Positions 1 through 7,959 are shown, counted from the first letter of the stretch. The stretch is DNA of 9,745 nucleotides from Deltaproteobacteria bacterium RBG_13_52_11 (GCA_001797745.1 MGQF01000027.1:1-9745), one strand, 5' to 3'. Program-made: numbers and translations. The notes: generated from the sequence alone by a model not told the origin.

Positions 1-89
1 ATAGAGAGGCTCCTTCCCTAACTCCTACCCCTCTACTGTACCTCATTTCTGTCTCATATGTATCTGGACCAGTTCAAGTCCTTTGCCTT

Positions 90-114
90 ATCTTTCTCAC
101 CGAGGCGGAAAGAT
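90..114. repeat. small inverted repeat downstream of the minus-strand operon
   Basis: ATCTTTC (90-96) pairs perfectly with GAAAGAT (108-114) around an 11-nt loop. It lies beyond the likely terminator of the midA-type gene, and no T run follows on either strand. I see no gene in positions 1-120. The function is unknown and a chance palindrome cannot be excluded. Confidence 0.25.
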
Positions 115-120
115 TCAGAC

Positions 121-206
121 ATCCCCCCCTGAGCCCCCCTAATAATATAAAAAGGGGGGTGGGGGTGATCCCCCTCCCCTTTATCCCCTCCCACCAAGGG
201 AGGGGA
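121..206. repeat. C/G-rich dispersed-type hairpin repeat
   Basis: A run of C-rich and G-rich blocks folds in several competing ways. One pairing joins the C blocks at 123-139 with the G block at 153-169. A second is a perfect 9-bp stem, TCCCCTCCC (184-192) and GGGAGGGGA (198-206), with loop ACCAA. Such C6/G6 modules placed after gene ends are common dispersed intergenic repeats in many proteobacterial genomes. Here the element overlaps the likely terminator of the operon ending at 235. Its status as a multicopy repeat is inferred from style only, since only one window is visible. Confidence 0.5.
149..179 (-). terminator. intrinsic terminator of the minus-strand operon
   Basis: Read on the minus strand, GGGGAGGGGG (179-170), a 4-nt loop ATCA and CCCCCACCCC (165-156) form a 10-bp G/C stem with a single A-A mismatch. 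After CC comes a run of five T (153-149) and then an A/T-rich tail. This is a textbook Rho-independent layout about 55 nt past the stop codon at 235. Alternative pairings within the same C/G-rich repeat could compete with it. Confidence 0.6.
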
Positions 207-234
207 GATGGTAAGGTAATTTTTTAACATTGAA

Positions 235-1371
235 TTATATAAATCCCCTCAGTCCATCGAGCTGGGGCCTCTCTATCCCTTTGTGTTGAATCAAGACCTT
301 AAAGGTCTCACCCATCCCCCCAGGGAGGATGAGGTTCTTGACCGTAAGCCGTTCGTTCAGGGCCTCCCATTCCACTTTCCCCTCTCCCACCCGCGCCGCC
401 TCTTCCAAGATCCCCAGGGAGAGGAGGAATCGGTATTGGGGGACCAAACCGGTGAGCTGCAGCCCGCACCCCTCACCCCACACGATGAGGGAGGTAAAGT
501 CCACGTGAGCGGTCATATCCTGCTGGCCCAGGTTAATATAGGGATCGGCAAGGGCCTTGTGCCCTTGAAAGCACAGAAGGGTCCCCTCGTGCCGAGGGGG
601 GCTGTAAAGCTCCTGGGCTGGGTACCCGTAGTCAACGGTGACCACAAAGCCCCGCACGAGCCCCTGGGCCACCTCCCTGATCCATCTCAAGGCCTCCAGG
701 TTCACCTCCGCGTGCTGCCCCTCGACCAGGGTGATCCCCAAGCGCCGGAAGTATGCCTTCAACTCCGGCGTGGAGGGGTCTCTTTGCACTTCCTTAAACC
801 CCCCATTATCCAGATCCACATAGACCTCTTGCAACGCACCTCCTTCCATCACTACCCGATGCACGGGAAAGGAATCGACAAGTTCATTGGACAAAAAGCA
901 CCCCTCGATCTTCAGATCGCCCATCTCATCGAACTGGTGCCAGGCCATCTTCGCCTCATGAAGGGCAAGGAGCCTTTTCTGCTTTTCAATTAGGAGAGGG
1001 CTTATCTCCACCATGCGGTACAGGAGGAGGTCGTAGAACTGCGGTTCCTGTTGCTGCAGGTAGTCCAAGATATCCATGCAGAGGTATCCTTCTCCCCCTC
1101 CCATCTCCACGACCTCGAATGCGCCCGCTCCCGAGATCCGCCACATCTGGGCCATCTGTTTGCCCATGAGGGCCCCAAAGATGGGGTGGATTGTGGGTGC
1201 CGTGAAATAGTCCCCTTCCCTCCCCCTGCAGCCCGTCCCTGAGGAGTAGTAGCCGTACTGAGGGTGGTAGAGGCAGATCTCCATAAACCGGGCAAAGGGT
1301 ATAGGCCCTTTCTGTCTGATTTCCTCCGCGATGATCTGATGCAGACTCCCTGAAATGGCCGCTGCCTCCAT
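235..1371 (-). CDS. midA: MidA/NDUFAF7-family SAM-dependent methyltransferase
   Basis: Class I SAM-dependent methyltransferase of the MidA/NDUFAF7 family (COG1565). The mitochondrial member methylates an arginine of a complex I subunit; the bacterial substrate is not established. Counting from a possible TTG at 1383, family blocks appear in order: GDYFTAP (57-63), the SAM loop EMGGGEG (93-99), LSNELVDSFP (164-173), DYGYP (251-255) and QQDMTAHVDF (287-296). The SAM loop has Gly where many relatives have Pro (E-x-G-P-G). The length of about 380 residues is normal. I prefer the ATG at 1371: the TTG at 1383 sits directly against the AGGGG ribosome-binding sequence, whereas the ATG lies 12 nt beyond it. 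The gene directly follows nfo and is the last of the operon, ahead of a strong hairpin terminator. Identity is confident; the physiological target is not. Confidence 0.93.
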   Translation of the reverse strand: MEAAAISGSLHQIIAEEIRQKGPIPFARFMEICLYHPQYGYYSSGTGCRGREGDYFTAPTIHPIFGALMGKQMAQMWRISGAGAFEVVEMGGGEGYLCMDILDYLQQQEPQFYDLLLYRMVEISPLLIEKQKRLLALHEAKMAWHQFDEMGDLKIEGCFLSNELVDSFPVHRVVMEGGALQEVYVDLDNGGFKEVQRDPSTPELKAYFRRLGITLVEGQHAEVNLEALRWIREVAQGLVRGFVVTVDYGYPAQELYSPPRHEGTLLCFQGHKALADPYINLGQQDMTAHVDFTSLIVWGEGCGLQLTGLVPQYRFLLSLGILEEAARVGEGKVEWEALNERLTVKNLILPGGMGETFKVLIQHKGIERPQLDGLRGFI

Positions 1372-1386
1372 TCTTTTGCACAACCC

Positions 1387-2241
1387 CTAGAGCAACTTCC
1401 TGATGGTCCTTAAGTTCACGACATCCCAATCCTCATTGCTCGGGGCCTTCCCCTTGGGGGTCTCCAGGATAAAAGGGAGATCCGCCAGACGGGGATCCTG
1501 CAGGAGGCGACGGAAAGCATCCAAACCAAGGTGCCCCTGGCCGATCTGTTCATGTCGGTCCACCCTCGTACCCGAAGCGGCCTTAGAGTCGTTCAGGTGG
1601 ATGAGCTTCAGACAGTCAAGGCCGATAACCCGGTGAAACTCCTCCAGGGTGGCCTCGTACCCCTCCTGCGTGCTGATGTCATACCCCGCAGCGAAGACGT
1701 GACACGTATCGAGACAGACCCCAACCCTCTTATCCTCTTCGATCTGCTCGATGATTCGGGCAAAGTGCTCAAATCGATTTCCGAGGGTCGCACCCTGACC
1801 GGCAGTGGTCTCCAGAAGAATCATCACCCGCATCTCACCCCCTTGCTGATGGAGAAGATTGATGGCCCGGGCGATCCGAAAGAGCCCTTGTTGCTCACCA
1901 CTTCCCCGATGGGATCCGGGATGCATCACCAGATAAGGGAGCCCCAAGGCCTCAGCCCGCTGCATTTCCTCCCAGAGGGCCTCCAGTGATTGCCCATAGA
2001 GCCCTTCATCCGGAGAGGCGAGGTTAATAAGGTAACTGTCGTGGGCCGCTACGGCTCTGACTCCCGCCTCCTGCCGGGCCTGATGAAAGGCCTCTCTATC
2101 ATCCGGTGTGAGAGGCTTGGCACGCCACTGGTTGGCGTTTTTGGTAAAAAGCTGGATGGCATCACACCCGATCTCCATTCCCCGCCAGAGGGCCTGCGAG
2201 ACTCCACCAGCGATGGACATGTGCGCCCCTAAGAGCCTCAT
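1387..2241 (-). CDS. nfo: endonuclease IV (deoxyribonuclease IV, AP endonuclease)
   Basis: Endonuclease IV cleaves the phosphodiester bond 5' to abasic sites and clears 3'-blocking groups in base excision repair. It is a TIM barrel with three Zn ions. All nine metal ligands known from the E. coli enzyme have counterparts: His67, His107, Glu144, Asp178, His181, His215, Asp228, His230 and Glu260. They lie in motifs such as LDTCHVFAAGYD (177-188), HLNDSK (215-220) and RVDRHEQIGQGHLG (226-239). At 284 residues it is full length. The best Shine-Dalgarno, AGGAGG at 2265-2260, lies an unusually long 18 nt from the ATG at 2241, with only AGAAAG adjacent; no other in-frame start exists between them. 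The gene sits 25 nt after the phosphohexomutase stop and 15 nt before the preferred midA start. Confidence 0.97.
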   Translation of the reverse strand: MRLLGAHMSIAGGVSQALWRGMEIGCDAIQLFTKNANQWRAKPLTPDDREAFHQARQEAGVRAVAAHDSYLINLASPDEGLYGQSLEALWEEMQRAEALGLPYLVMHPGSHRGSGEQQGLFRIARAINLLHQQGGEMRVMILLETTAGQGATLGNRFEHFARIIEQIEEDKRVGVCLDTCHVFAAGYDISTQEGYEATLEEFHRVIGLDCLKLIHLNDSKAASGTRVDRHEQIGQGHLGLDAFRRLLQDPRLADLPFILETPKGKAPSNEDWDVVNLRTIRKLL

Positions 2242-2266
2242 CTTTCTAACGTGGGGCCACCTCCTC

Positions 2267-3622
2267 TTATCGAACTCCCTCCATCAGCTCGTGCACCTTA
2301 GCCTCGACCATGCCCCTGAGCTCATCCATCCTCTCTTCAGTCGTGGCCTCAAATCTGAGGACCAGGGCCGGCTGGGTGTTGGAGGCTCGCAGCAGTCCCC
2401 AGCCGTCGGGGAACGTGACCCTCATGCCGTCAACGTCAATGACCTGATATCCTTGACGGAAGTGCTCTGTAGCCCGCTCCACGATCTGGAACTTGATGTC
2501 ATCAGGACAATTGATCCTGATCTCCGGTGTGACATAGGTCTGGGGAACCCCTTCCAAAAGCTCTGACACCTTCTTGCCGCTCTTGCCCACGATCTCCAAG
2601 AGGCGACAGGAGGCATAGATGGCGTCGTCGAAGCCGAAATAACGATCGGCGAAGAACATGTGCCCGCTCATCTCTCCGGCCAGCAAGGCATTTGCTTTTT
2701 TCATCTTGTCCTTGATGAGGGAGTGACCGGTCTTCCACATAATGGCCCGTCCCCCGAGCCGCTCGATCTCATCATAGAGGGTCTGGGAACACTTAACCTC
2801 ACCAATGAACGTCCCACCCCTCCGCTCCTTGATGATATCGCGGGCAAAGATGATCATCAGTTTGTCACCCCAGATAATCCGCCCCTGCTCATCGATGACC
2901 CCGATACGATCGGCGTCCCCATCATATCCTATCCCGAGATCTGCCCTTGTTGCCTTTACGGTAGCGATAAGGTCTATGAGGTACTGTTCCACCGTAGGAT
3001 CGGGATGATGATTGGGGAAGCGGCCATCCATCTCGCAGTACAGCGTCTCCACCTGGCACCCCAGCTCGCGCATGATGGGTACGCCTACGACCCCTCCAGT
3101 CCCGTTGCCGGCATCGACCACTACCTTGATCCCTCGGTCCACCTGGATGTTCGAAAGGATATAGTGATGATAGTCTCTGATGATATCATGCTGAGAAAGG
3201 CTCCCCTTCCCCTTGACATAATCCCTCTTCTCAACGATCTCCCGCACCCGCTGAATTTCTCTTCCGTAGATGGCGTCCTTTCCCACACAGATCTTGAAGC
3301 CATTGAACTCCGGAGGGTTGTGGCTCCCGGTAATCATCACCCCCCCCTCTTTTTTCAGGTGCACGATGGAAAAGTAGAGCAGAGGGGTGGGGCAGACCCC
3401 CATATCAACAACCTCCATTCCGCTGGCCAGCAGTCCTTCCAGAAGGGCATCGAAAAAGGGATCGGAACTCGGACGACAATCTCTCCCCACGGTGATCCGT
3501 TTGATCCCGTGCTGGGCGAAGTAGCTGCCTGATCCTCTACCGAGTTCGCAGACCGTCTCCTTCGTGAGATCCTTATCTACCACTCCCCTAATGTCATATT
3601 CTCTGAATATCTTGGGATTCAT
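2267..3622 (-). CDS. phosphomannomutase/phosphoglucomutase
   Basis: Alpha-D-phosphohexomutase of the AlgC/ManB type. It interconverts the 6-phosphate and 1-phosphate of mannose or glucose, supplying GDP-mannose or UDP-glucose for surface polysaccharide. The four active-site loops are intact: the phosphoserine loop TGSHNP with Ser100, the Mg loop DGDADR (234-239), the sugar-recognition loop GEMSGH (316-321, the form typical of PMM/PGM bifunctional enzymes) and the phosphate-binding loop RASNTQP (412-418). The start FREYDIRG is typical, and 451 residues is the expected length. GAGG lies 5 nt before the ATG. The upstream neighbour is a decayed membrane-protein gene and downstream is nfo. Substrate preference (Man versus Glc) cannot be read from sequence alone. 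Confidence 0.95.
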   Translation of the reverse strand: MNPKIFREYDIRGVVDKDLTKETVCELGRGSGSYFAQHGIKRITVGRDCRPSSDPFFDALLEGLLASGMEVVDMGVCPTPLLYFSIVHLKKEGGVMITGSHNPPEFNGFKICVGKDAIYGREIQRVREIVEKRDYVKGKGSLSQHDIIRDYHHYILSNIQVDRGIKVVVDAGNGTGGVVGVPIMRELGCQVETLYCEMDGRFPNHHPDPTVEQYLIDLIATVKATRADLGIGYDGDADRIGVIDEQGRIIWGDKLMIIFARDIIKERRGGTFIGEVKCSQTLYDEIERLGGRAIMWKTGHSLIKDKMKKANALLAGEMSGHMFFADRYFGFDDAIYASCRLLEIVGKSGKKVSELLEGVPQTYVTPEIRINCPDDIKFQIVERATEHFRQGYQVIDVDGMRVTFPDGWGLLRASNTQPALVLRFEATTEERMDELRGMVEAKVHELMEGVR

Positions 3623-3642
3623 AGTATCCTCAGGGTTATGTC

Positions 3643-4095
3643 CTCACTTCTTCGCCGTCATCTTTTTTGGAAAAAAAGGTATTCCTGTATAATGATGAAT
3701 CGTTTGAGGTCACGGTCGACGATCCCTGCGGAGATAGTAAAGGTCTTCTAGGGTATGAGTATAAAGCCGGCACTGCTCACAGCCCAGATGTCATACTTCT
3801 GATAATACCTCTCCACGAACCGAATCCATTCCTCAGATATAATGCGTTGCAGCAGAGGTCTCCCCCCTTTGAGCCCTATAAAATAGCCTAACACTCCACC
3901 CAAAACCGATCTTACACTACCGATAGCTGCGTACCCGAGGGCCGAGGGGGGGCACGACAGAAAGGGCGATGAGCAATAGGTCAGGAGGAATGGGGAAGAA
4001 GAACGATTCGACTACGGCGTTAAGAAAAGGGGCCCTCCCCCCAAGGGGGCATAGGCCCATGAGATAACCGATCCCATCCATCCCTCTGATGACAT
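3643..4095 (-). pseudogene. decayed VTT/DedA-type membrane protein gene (YqaA-like)
   Basis: No intact ORF exists here, but read across frames the minus strand encodes a recognisable VTT-domain (SNARE-associated, YqaA-like) protein. From an ATG at 4095, 9 nt after GGAG, it begins MSSEGWMGSVISWAYAPLGG. One frame later it continues FLNAVVESFFFPIPPDLLLI, matching the family block ESxFFPIPPD. A further shift gives GYAAIGSVRSVLGGVLGYFIG, and then SSAGFILIP, a TAG stop, and KTFTISAG, matching the family block GFTPIPYKxFTIxAG with Tyr turned to stop. The two shifts map to homopolymers: six C (4037-4042, plus strand), which needs one more base, and seven G (3946-3952), which needs one fewer. The stop is at 3748-3750. 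The normal C-terminal part (roughly 50 residues, with an IGRGxRFF-type motif) is missing. Relatives are lipid-handling or membrane-homeostasis proteins. It lies 20 nt before the phosphohexomutase start, inside the operon. Confidence 0.8.
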
Positions 4096-4141
4096 CTCTG
4101 TTCTCTCCAGTACCTGTTAAGGATAGCAGAGGGGCGAAACC

Positions 4142-4435
4142 TCATTTTACAAAGAACTTCATACCACCCACCGAAAGAAAGACCATAGCGATGATCTTGA
4201 AAATAACATGGACAGTGAAAGCCAGCTTGATACCATATTGATAGCTCAAAAACAGCGAGAGGTCTGCCACAAAGAGAAAACCAACAGTACAGATGACCAG
4301 GTTGATCACCGTCGCAATCAATCCACCCTTATATTTCCTCCGTGCAAACGAGAAGACAATGATAATAATCAAATAGATGGCCAACATCAAACAGAGCGAA
4401 AGGACCAAATCAGACATGTACATGGGTATCAACAT
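4142..4435 (-). CDS. small three-helix membrane protein, unknown function
   Basis: I do not recognise a family. The 97-residue product has three hydrophobic segments, about residues 8-29, 38-61 and 69-92. A basic ARRKYKGG loop follows the first segment and FFVK ends the protein, which suggests an integral inner-membrane protein. AGGGGA lies about 8 nt before the ATG at 4435, supporting translation. It begins 30 nt after the TPR/DUF4388 gene, so it is probably co-transcribed with it. There is no signal-peptide cleavage motif and no obvious catalytic residue. The next gene in the operon is a broken VTT membrane protein, so this stretch once encoded two adjacent membrane proteins. Confidence 0.7.
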   Translation of the reverse strand: MLIPMYMSDLVLSLCLMLAIYLIIIIVFSFARRKYKGGLIATVINLVICTVGFLFVADLSLFLSYQYGIKLAFTVHVIFKIIAMVFLSVGGMKFFVK

Positions 4436-4465
4436 AGACCAATCCCCTTTCCGTTTTTGATAGTA

Positions 4466-5833
4466 TCACTCGGGATACTGGGCTACGATCTTATCAAAGG
4501 CCTCCAGCACCTTTCTCTTCATAGGGGAATCGGTGTAGAATCGATAGATGTCCCATCTGATCCTCCCGATCTCCGCGATCACCCGTTTAGTCAGGGTCAC
4601 CCCCAGAATATTGACCATTTCTTGTAATACATTTTTTATCAAGGTATAGAAGCCATCGATGAAGATCAACCGATCAGAAGGGTCGGGATAGTAATGGGAG
4701 ATATTCTTGAGGATCTTGTTTTCGTCTGGGGGTAGCTCCTTATACATCGTTACCCCAATAAATAGCTTGCTGTAGTTTGCTGCCAATTGCCCCATGGTCT
4801 TGTCCACCACACCTTTGGTCCTGACCCCCAATTCCTTTCTCATGTGATCCAACACCAACCTGAAGACCTCCAAAAAGGTCCTCAAAAATCGGGAGACCTC
4901 TTTAAATTCTTTATCCTCATAAGTACCGATGTCCTTCGATTTTTTAATTAAGCCCATCAATACCAGACGATAGAGGATATTAATGATGGAGATCTCGTCG
5001 TTTCCGCTAAACTTGATCAACTGATCAACGTTCCTGTTGCCATCGATCAAGGTAAAGATGAACGCCTCATTGGCATCCAAATCTTTCATAGCATCCGCCT
5101 TCTCCTTCTCGATGTAAGGGGGGATGCGAAAAATGATCTTATTATTGGGGATCATCTTCCTGAAGGTAGCAAAATCGAGGGCCCTCCTGGCAGTAAAAAG
5201 GGCTATGTCCAGGGGGGTGTAACTCACCACCATATCCTTTTCTCCCACCTCATGCTTCTCAAAGAAAAAATCCCCATCCTTCCATGAAAAGAGGTCAGAA
5301 AGGATCTCCTTGATCTGGAAATCCAATAATTCAAGAAGCACTTTCTCGGTAAGCAAACCACCCTTTACCAAGAACGCCCCAAGCCTTTCCCCACTCTCCT
5401 TGGCCTGTGCTGCAACTTCATCCATATTGAATGAGCCAAGAAGATCCCTCTGGCTCAAGAAGTTGCCGAGACGCTCTTCGGACTTGGTGGTACGGGCGAA
5501 GACGATCCACCCCTCTTTGAAAAAGACCTGCTTTTGGGCAAATTTGCTTTGAACAATGGCCACCCCCGTGTTGGCGTTGGTGAAGAGGGCGTACAAGAGT
5601 CCCAACAAGGGGACATCATCGAGATTGCTCCGAAAGGAGGCAGCTTCCGATAACATTGTCATCCCTGCAAATTCAGGACGTAGCTTCGCAGCCTCTTGCC
5701 ACTCACTGATGGCCTTCTCATACTCCTTGTTGTGAAAAAACGTTGTGCCGTTGGAAAGGTGCAAAAAGAATGGAGTGTCGGGGAAGTCGGAAGATCGTAA
5801 GGATTGAAAATCTTGCCCTTCTTTTGTGCTCAA
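4466..5833 (-). CDS. TPR plus DUF4388 (PATAN-like) domain protein
   Basis: A 455-residue cytosolic protein with no signal peptide. Residues 23-56 form a TPR-like helical pair (NGTTFFHNKEYEKAISEWQ, then AAKLRPEF). Residues 77-192 match the DUF4388 pattern: a GLLYALF start, then VFFKEGWIVFA, ERLGNFL, GERLGAFLVKGGLLT and FSWKDGDFFFEK. Residues 255-300 resemble a small winged-helix-like unit (LIDGNRNVDQLI, then LYRLVLMGLIKKS). The C-terminal 150 residues are helical and unrecognised. DUF4388 proteins are frequent in deltaproteobacterial signalling, motility and gliding systems, but the role here is unknown. The start is TTG at 5833: AGGGGAG lies about 6 nt upstream and the next in-frame ATG is more than 50 codons in. 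It is the first gene of the minus-strand operon. Confidence 0.85.
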   Translation of the reverse strand: MSTKEGQDFQSLRSSDFPDTPFFLHLSNGTTFFHNKEYEKAISEWQEAAKLRPEFAGMTMLSEAASFRSNLDDVPLLGLLYALFTNANTGVAIVQSKFAQKQVFFKEGWIVFARTTKSEERLGNFLSQRDLLGSFNMDEVAAQAKESGERLGAFLVKGGLLTEKVLLELLDFQIKEILSDLFSWKDGDFFFEKHEVGEKDMVVSYTPLDIALFTARRALDFATFRKMIPNNKIIFRIPPYIEKEKADAMKDLDANEAFIFTLIDGNRNVDQLIKFSGNDEISIINILYRLVLMGLIKKSKDIGTYEDKEFKEVSRFLRTFLEVFRLVLDHMRKELGVRTKGVVDKTMGQLAANYSKLFIGVTMYKELPPDENKILKNISHYYPDPSDRLIFIDGFYTLIKNVLQEMVNILGVTLTKRVIAEIGRIRWDIYRFYTDSPMKRKVLEAFDKIVAQYPE

Positions 5834-5860
5834 GATCTCTCCCCTAGTAAGATCTTTTCT

Positions 5861-5891
5861 GTTATAATCGCACTGGCGCCTATTACTTGAA
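5861..5891 (-). promoter_or_regulatory. possible promoter of the TPR/DUF4388 operon
   Basis: On the minus strand, TATAAC (5866-5861) resembles a sigma-70 -10 box about 25 nt before the Shine-Dalgarno of the TTG start. The best -35 candidate, TTCAAG (5891-5886), is weak and its 19-nt spacing is long. It is the only plausible promoter core close to the gene. Confidence 0.35.
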
Positions 5892-5999
5892 AGTATTGAG
5901 GAAAAACCTTGCTTAAACTACCACCCTCCCCCTTTTTTGTCAACGATAATGTGTTTATTATTAAAAACTTCTTTTAAATCCCCGTTTCTAGAAAGCGGT

Positions 6000-6028
6000 T
6001 TGACATGAGGTGTAAAGAAGTATATGGT
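6000..6028 (+). promoter_or_regulatory. sigma-70-type promoter of the peptidase-glycosylase unit
   Basis: A perfect -35 hexamer TTGACA (6000-6005) is followed after 17 nt by TATGGT (6023-6028), a fair -10 box. The predicted transcript would start near 6035, about 25 nt before the ATG at 6060, with GAGAGGG as ribosome-binding site. It faces away from the minus-strand operon, so 5834-6059 is a divergent promoter region. Confidence 0.6.
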
Positions 6029-6059
6029 CCTATCCTGAAAAACGGATGAGAGGGAATCT

Positions 6060-7253
6060 ATGGAGCAGAATTACATCCCCGCAGAGGATATAGAGAGAAG
6101 ATTGCAACAATTACGCAGTGCGGTGGCAAAGAGGGGTTGGGATGCAGCCCTTATTGTACACAATGTGGACCTTCTCTATTTCTCCGGCACCATGCAGAAC
6201 GCCCTGCTGTTCGTCCCGCTGGATAAGGGGGAGATCCTCATGGTCAAAAAATATGGGGAGCGGGCCCAGAGGGAATCGGCAGTGGAACAGGTCATTCCCC
6301 TCAGCTCCTGGAACGAAATCCCCTCCCTTATAGCGGAGCATCACGGGAGGGTCCCAAAAAAGATGGGGATAGAACTCGATGTCCTTCCGGCCAAGGAGTA
6401 TCTGCGCCTGCAAGAGATCTTTGCGGGAGTCCAGATCGTCGACTCATCATCCACGATCAAAGCGATCAGAAAGATAAAATCACCTTATGAGATCGCTCAA
6501 ATGAAAAAGGCAGGGGAGATCGGGAAGATCGTCTACGGAGAGGTGCAACACGTGCTCAAGGAGGGGATGACCGAGATAGAGCTCGCCGGGATCTTGGTGG
6601 CGGAGGCCATGCGCCACGGACATCAAAACTACCTCCGCATGAGGGCATTCAATTCCTATGCCTTCTCCTGGCATGTCCTGAGCGGTTATACCGGCGGGAT
6701 CCTGAGCTATATCGATGCTCCCATGGGGGGAATGGGGCTCTCCCCTTCATTTCCGGTCGGGGCCAGCCAAAAGCAGATCAGGACCCATGAACCCATCCTC
6801 ATCGACTTCGGGATCTGTTACAACGGTTACCAAATCGACGAGACGAGGATGTTCTGTCTGGGGGAACTCCCCAAGAAATTCAAAGACGCCTATCTGGCCA
6901 CACGACAGATAGAGGACGCGATGACAGCGTTAGCCAAACCAGGGGCCTCTTGTCACGAACTCTTCCGCAAGGGATGGGAGACGGCCCGAGGATTAGGATA
7001 TGAAGAATACTTCATGGGCCCTCCAGAATATAAGACCCGTTTCATCGGCCACGGCATCGGCCTGGAGATCGACGAATACCCCTTTATCGCCGAGGGGCAT
7101 GACTATCCCCTCGAGCAGGGGATGACCTTCGCCTTGGAGCCCAAGATGGTCTTTCCCGCAGAGGGGGCTGTGGGTATAGAGAATACCTTTTGCGTGCTGG
7201 AAGATAGGGTAGAGCGGCTCACACCGGCAGAAGAAGAGTTGATAGAAGTATAA
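6060..7253 (+). CDS. M24-family Xaa-Pro-type peptidase
   Basis: Pita-bread metallopeptidase of the M24B group (aminopeptidase P/prolidase-like), which removes residues next to proline from peptides in the cytosol. The N-terminal creatinase-like domain spans about 1-135, including HNVDLLYFSG (34-43). The catalytic domain follows, with all five dinuclear-metal ligands: Asp249 (IDFG), Asp260 (DETR), His331 (GHGIGLE), Glu360 (LEPK) and Glu374 (IENT). His205 (SWHV) may be the accessory active-site His. At 397 residues it is full length for this group. GAGAGGG lies 5-6 nt before the ATG at 6060. It is transcribed with the uracil-DNA glycosylase 31 nt downstream. Exact substrate (dipeptidase versus aminopeptidase, or a divergent subgroup) is not resolvable here. 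Confidence 0.92.
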   Translation: MEQNYIPAEDIERRLQQLRSAVAKRGWDAALIVHNVDLLYFSGTMQNALLFVPLDKGEILMVKKYGERAQRESAVEQVIPLSSWNEIPSLIAEHHGRVPKKMGIELDVLPAKEYLRLQEIFAGVQIVDSSSTIKAIRKIKSPYEIAQMKKAGEIGKIVYGEVQHVLKEGMTEIELAGILVAEAMRHGHQNYLRMRAFNSYAFSWHVLSGYTGGILSYIDAPMGGMGLSPSFPVGASQKQIRTHEPILIDFGICYNGYQIDETRMFCLGELPKKFKDAYLATRQIEDAMTALAKPGASCHELFRKGWETARGLGYEEYFMGPPEYKTRFIGHGIGLEIDEYPFIAEGHDYPLEQGMTFALEPKMVFPAEGAVGIENTFCVLEDRVERLTPAEEELIEV

Positions 7254-7284
7254 GGAAAGGCAGCATCATCCACCAAGGAGCCCT

Positions 7285-7959
7285 ATGCAAACGAAAGAAG
7301 ATATCCATCGAGCATTGAGGCAGATCGTCGCTCAAGTAAAGGCGCATCTGAGATTTCAAAAGGGGTTGGGGATCAATACGCTTTTGTCCCACCAGGAAAC
7401 AAAACCCCTGCTGACCCTCGATGCAATAAGACGGGAAATAGGAGATTGCACTCGGTGCGAGCTCCATGAGGGGAGAAATAGCGTGGTCTTCGGCGAAGGT
7501 AATCCCCATGCCGTCCTCGTCTTTGTGGGAGAGGCCCCCGGCAGAGAAGAAGATCTGCAGGGGAAGCCCTTTGTCGGCAAGGCAGGGGAACTCCTCACCC
7601 GTATCATCAAGGCCATAGACCTGACGAGAGAAGAAGTATACATCGCCAACATCGTGAAATGCCGCCCTCCCCAGAATCGCGATCCCAAGCCCGATGAGAT
7701 CCGAACCTGCCTCCCCTTTCTCCGCAAGCAACTGGAGACCATCAGACCAAGGATTATCTGCGCCCTGGGGACCTTCGCCGCCCAGACCCTCCTGGAGACC
7801 GCGGAGCGGATCTCCGCCCTCAGGGGTCGATTTCACCCATACCACGGCGCCCGGCTCATGCCCACCTACCACCCCGCCTTTCTCCTGCGCAATCCGCAGT
7901 TCAAGAAAGATGTGTGGGAGGACATGAAGGCGATCAGGGAGGAGTACAAAAAGGGGTAG
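7285..7959 (+). CDS. udg: family 4 uracil-DNA glycosylase, [4Fe-4S] type
   Basis: Removes uracil from DNA, the first step of base excision repair. The family 4 motif I, GEAPGREED (82-90), and the late motif TYHPAFLLRNP (194-204) are both present. Four cysteines in the family arrangement, Cys55, Cys58, Cys126 and Cys142, would hold the iron-sulfur cluster; they lie in CTRCELHEGRN, CRPPQNRDPKPDEI and TCLPF. At 224 residues it carries an N-terminal extension of about 45 residues before the core, as seen in many longer bacterial members. AAGGAG lies 4 nt before the ATG. It is second in a two-gene unit with the M24 peptidase, and a paired hairpin repeat begins 31 nt after the stop. A neighbouring transcript encodes endonuclease IV, which acts on its product. 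Confidence 0.95.
   Translation: MQTKEDIHRALRQIVAQVKAHLRFQKGLGINTLLSHQETKPLLTLDAIRREIGDCTRCELHEGRNSVVFGEGNPHAVLVFVGEAPGREEDLQGKPFVGKAGELLTRIIKAIDLTREEVYIANIVKCRPPQNRDPKPDEIRTCLPFLRKQLETIRPRIICALGTFAAQTLLETAERISALRGRFHPYHGARLMPTYHPAFLLRNPQFKKDVWEDMKAIREEYKKG

Noticed and set aside
283..993. Long plus-strand ORF of 236 codons opposite the midA-type gene
   Set aside because: It is antisense to a well-conserved methyltransferase; the product is proline/histidine-rich low-complexity-like sequence with no family motif and no ribosome-binding site.
2660..3532. Long plus-strand ORF of 290 codons opposite the phosphohexomutase
   Set aside because: It mirrors the codons of a conserved enzyme whose active-site loops are all in the minus frame; no independent protein signature was seen.
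3667..3891. Plus-strand ORF of 74 codons in the 3.6-4.1 kb gap
   Set aside because: The minus strand here reads as a decayed VTT-domain gene; this ORF has no convincing ribosome-binding site or family likeness.
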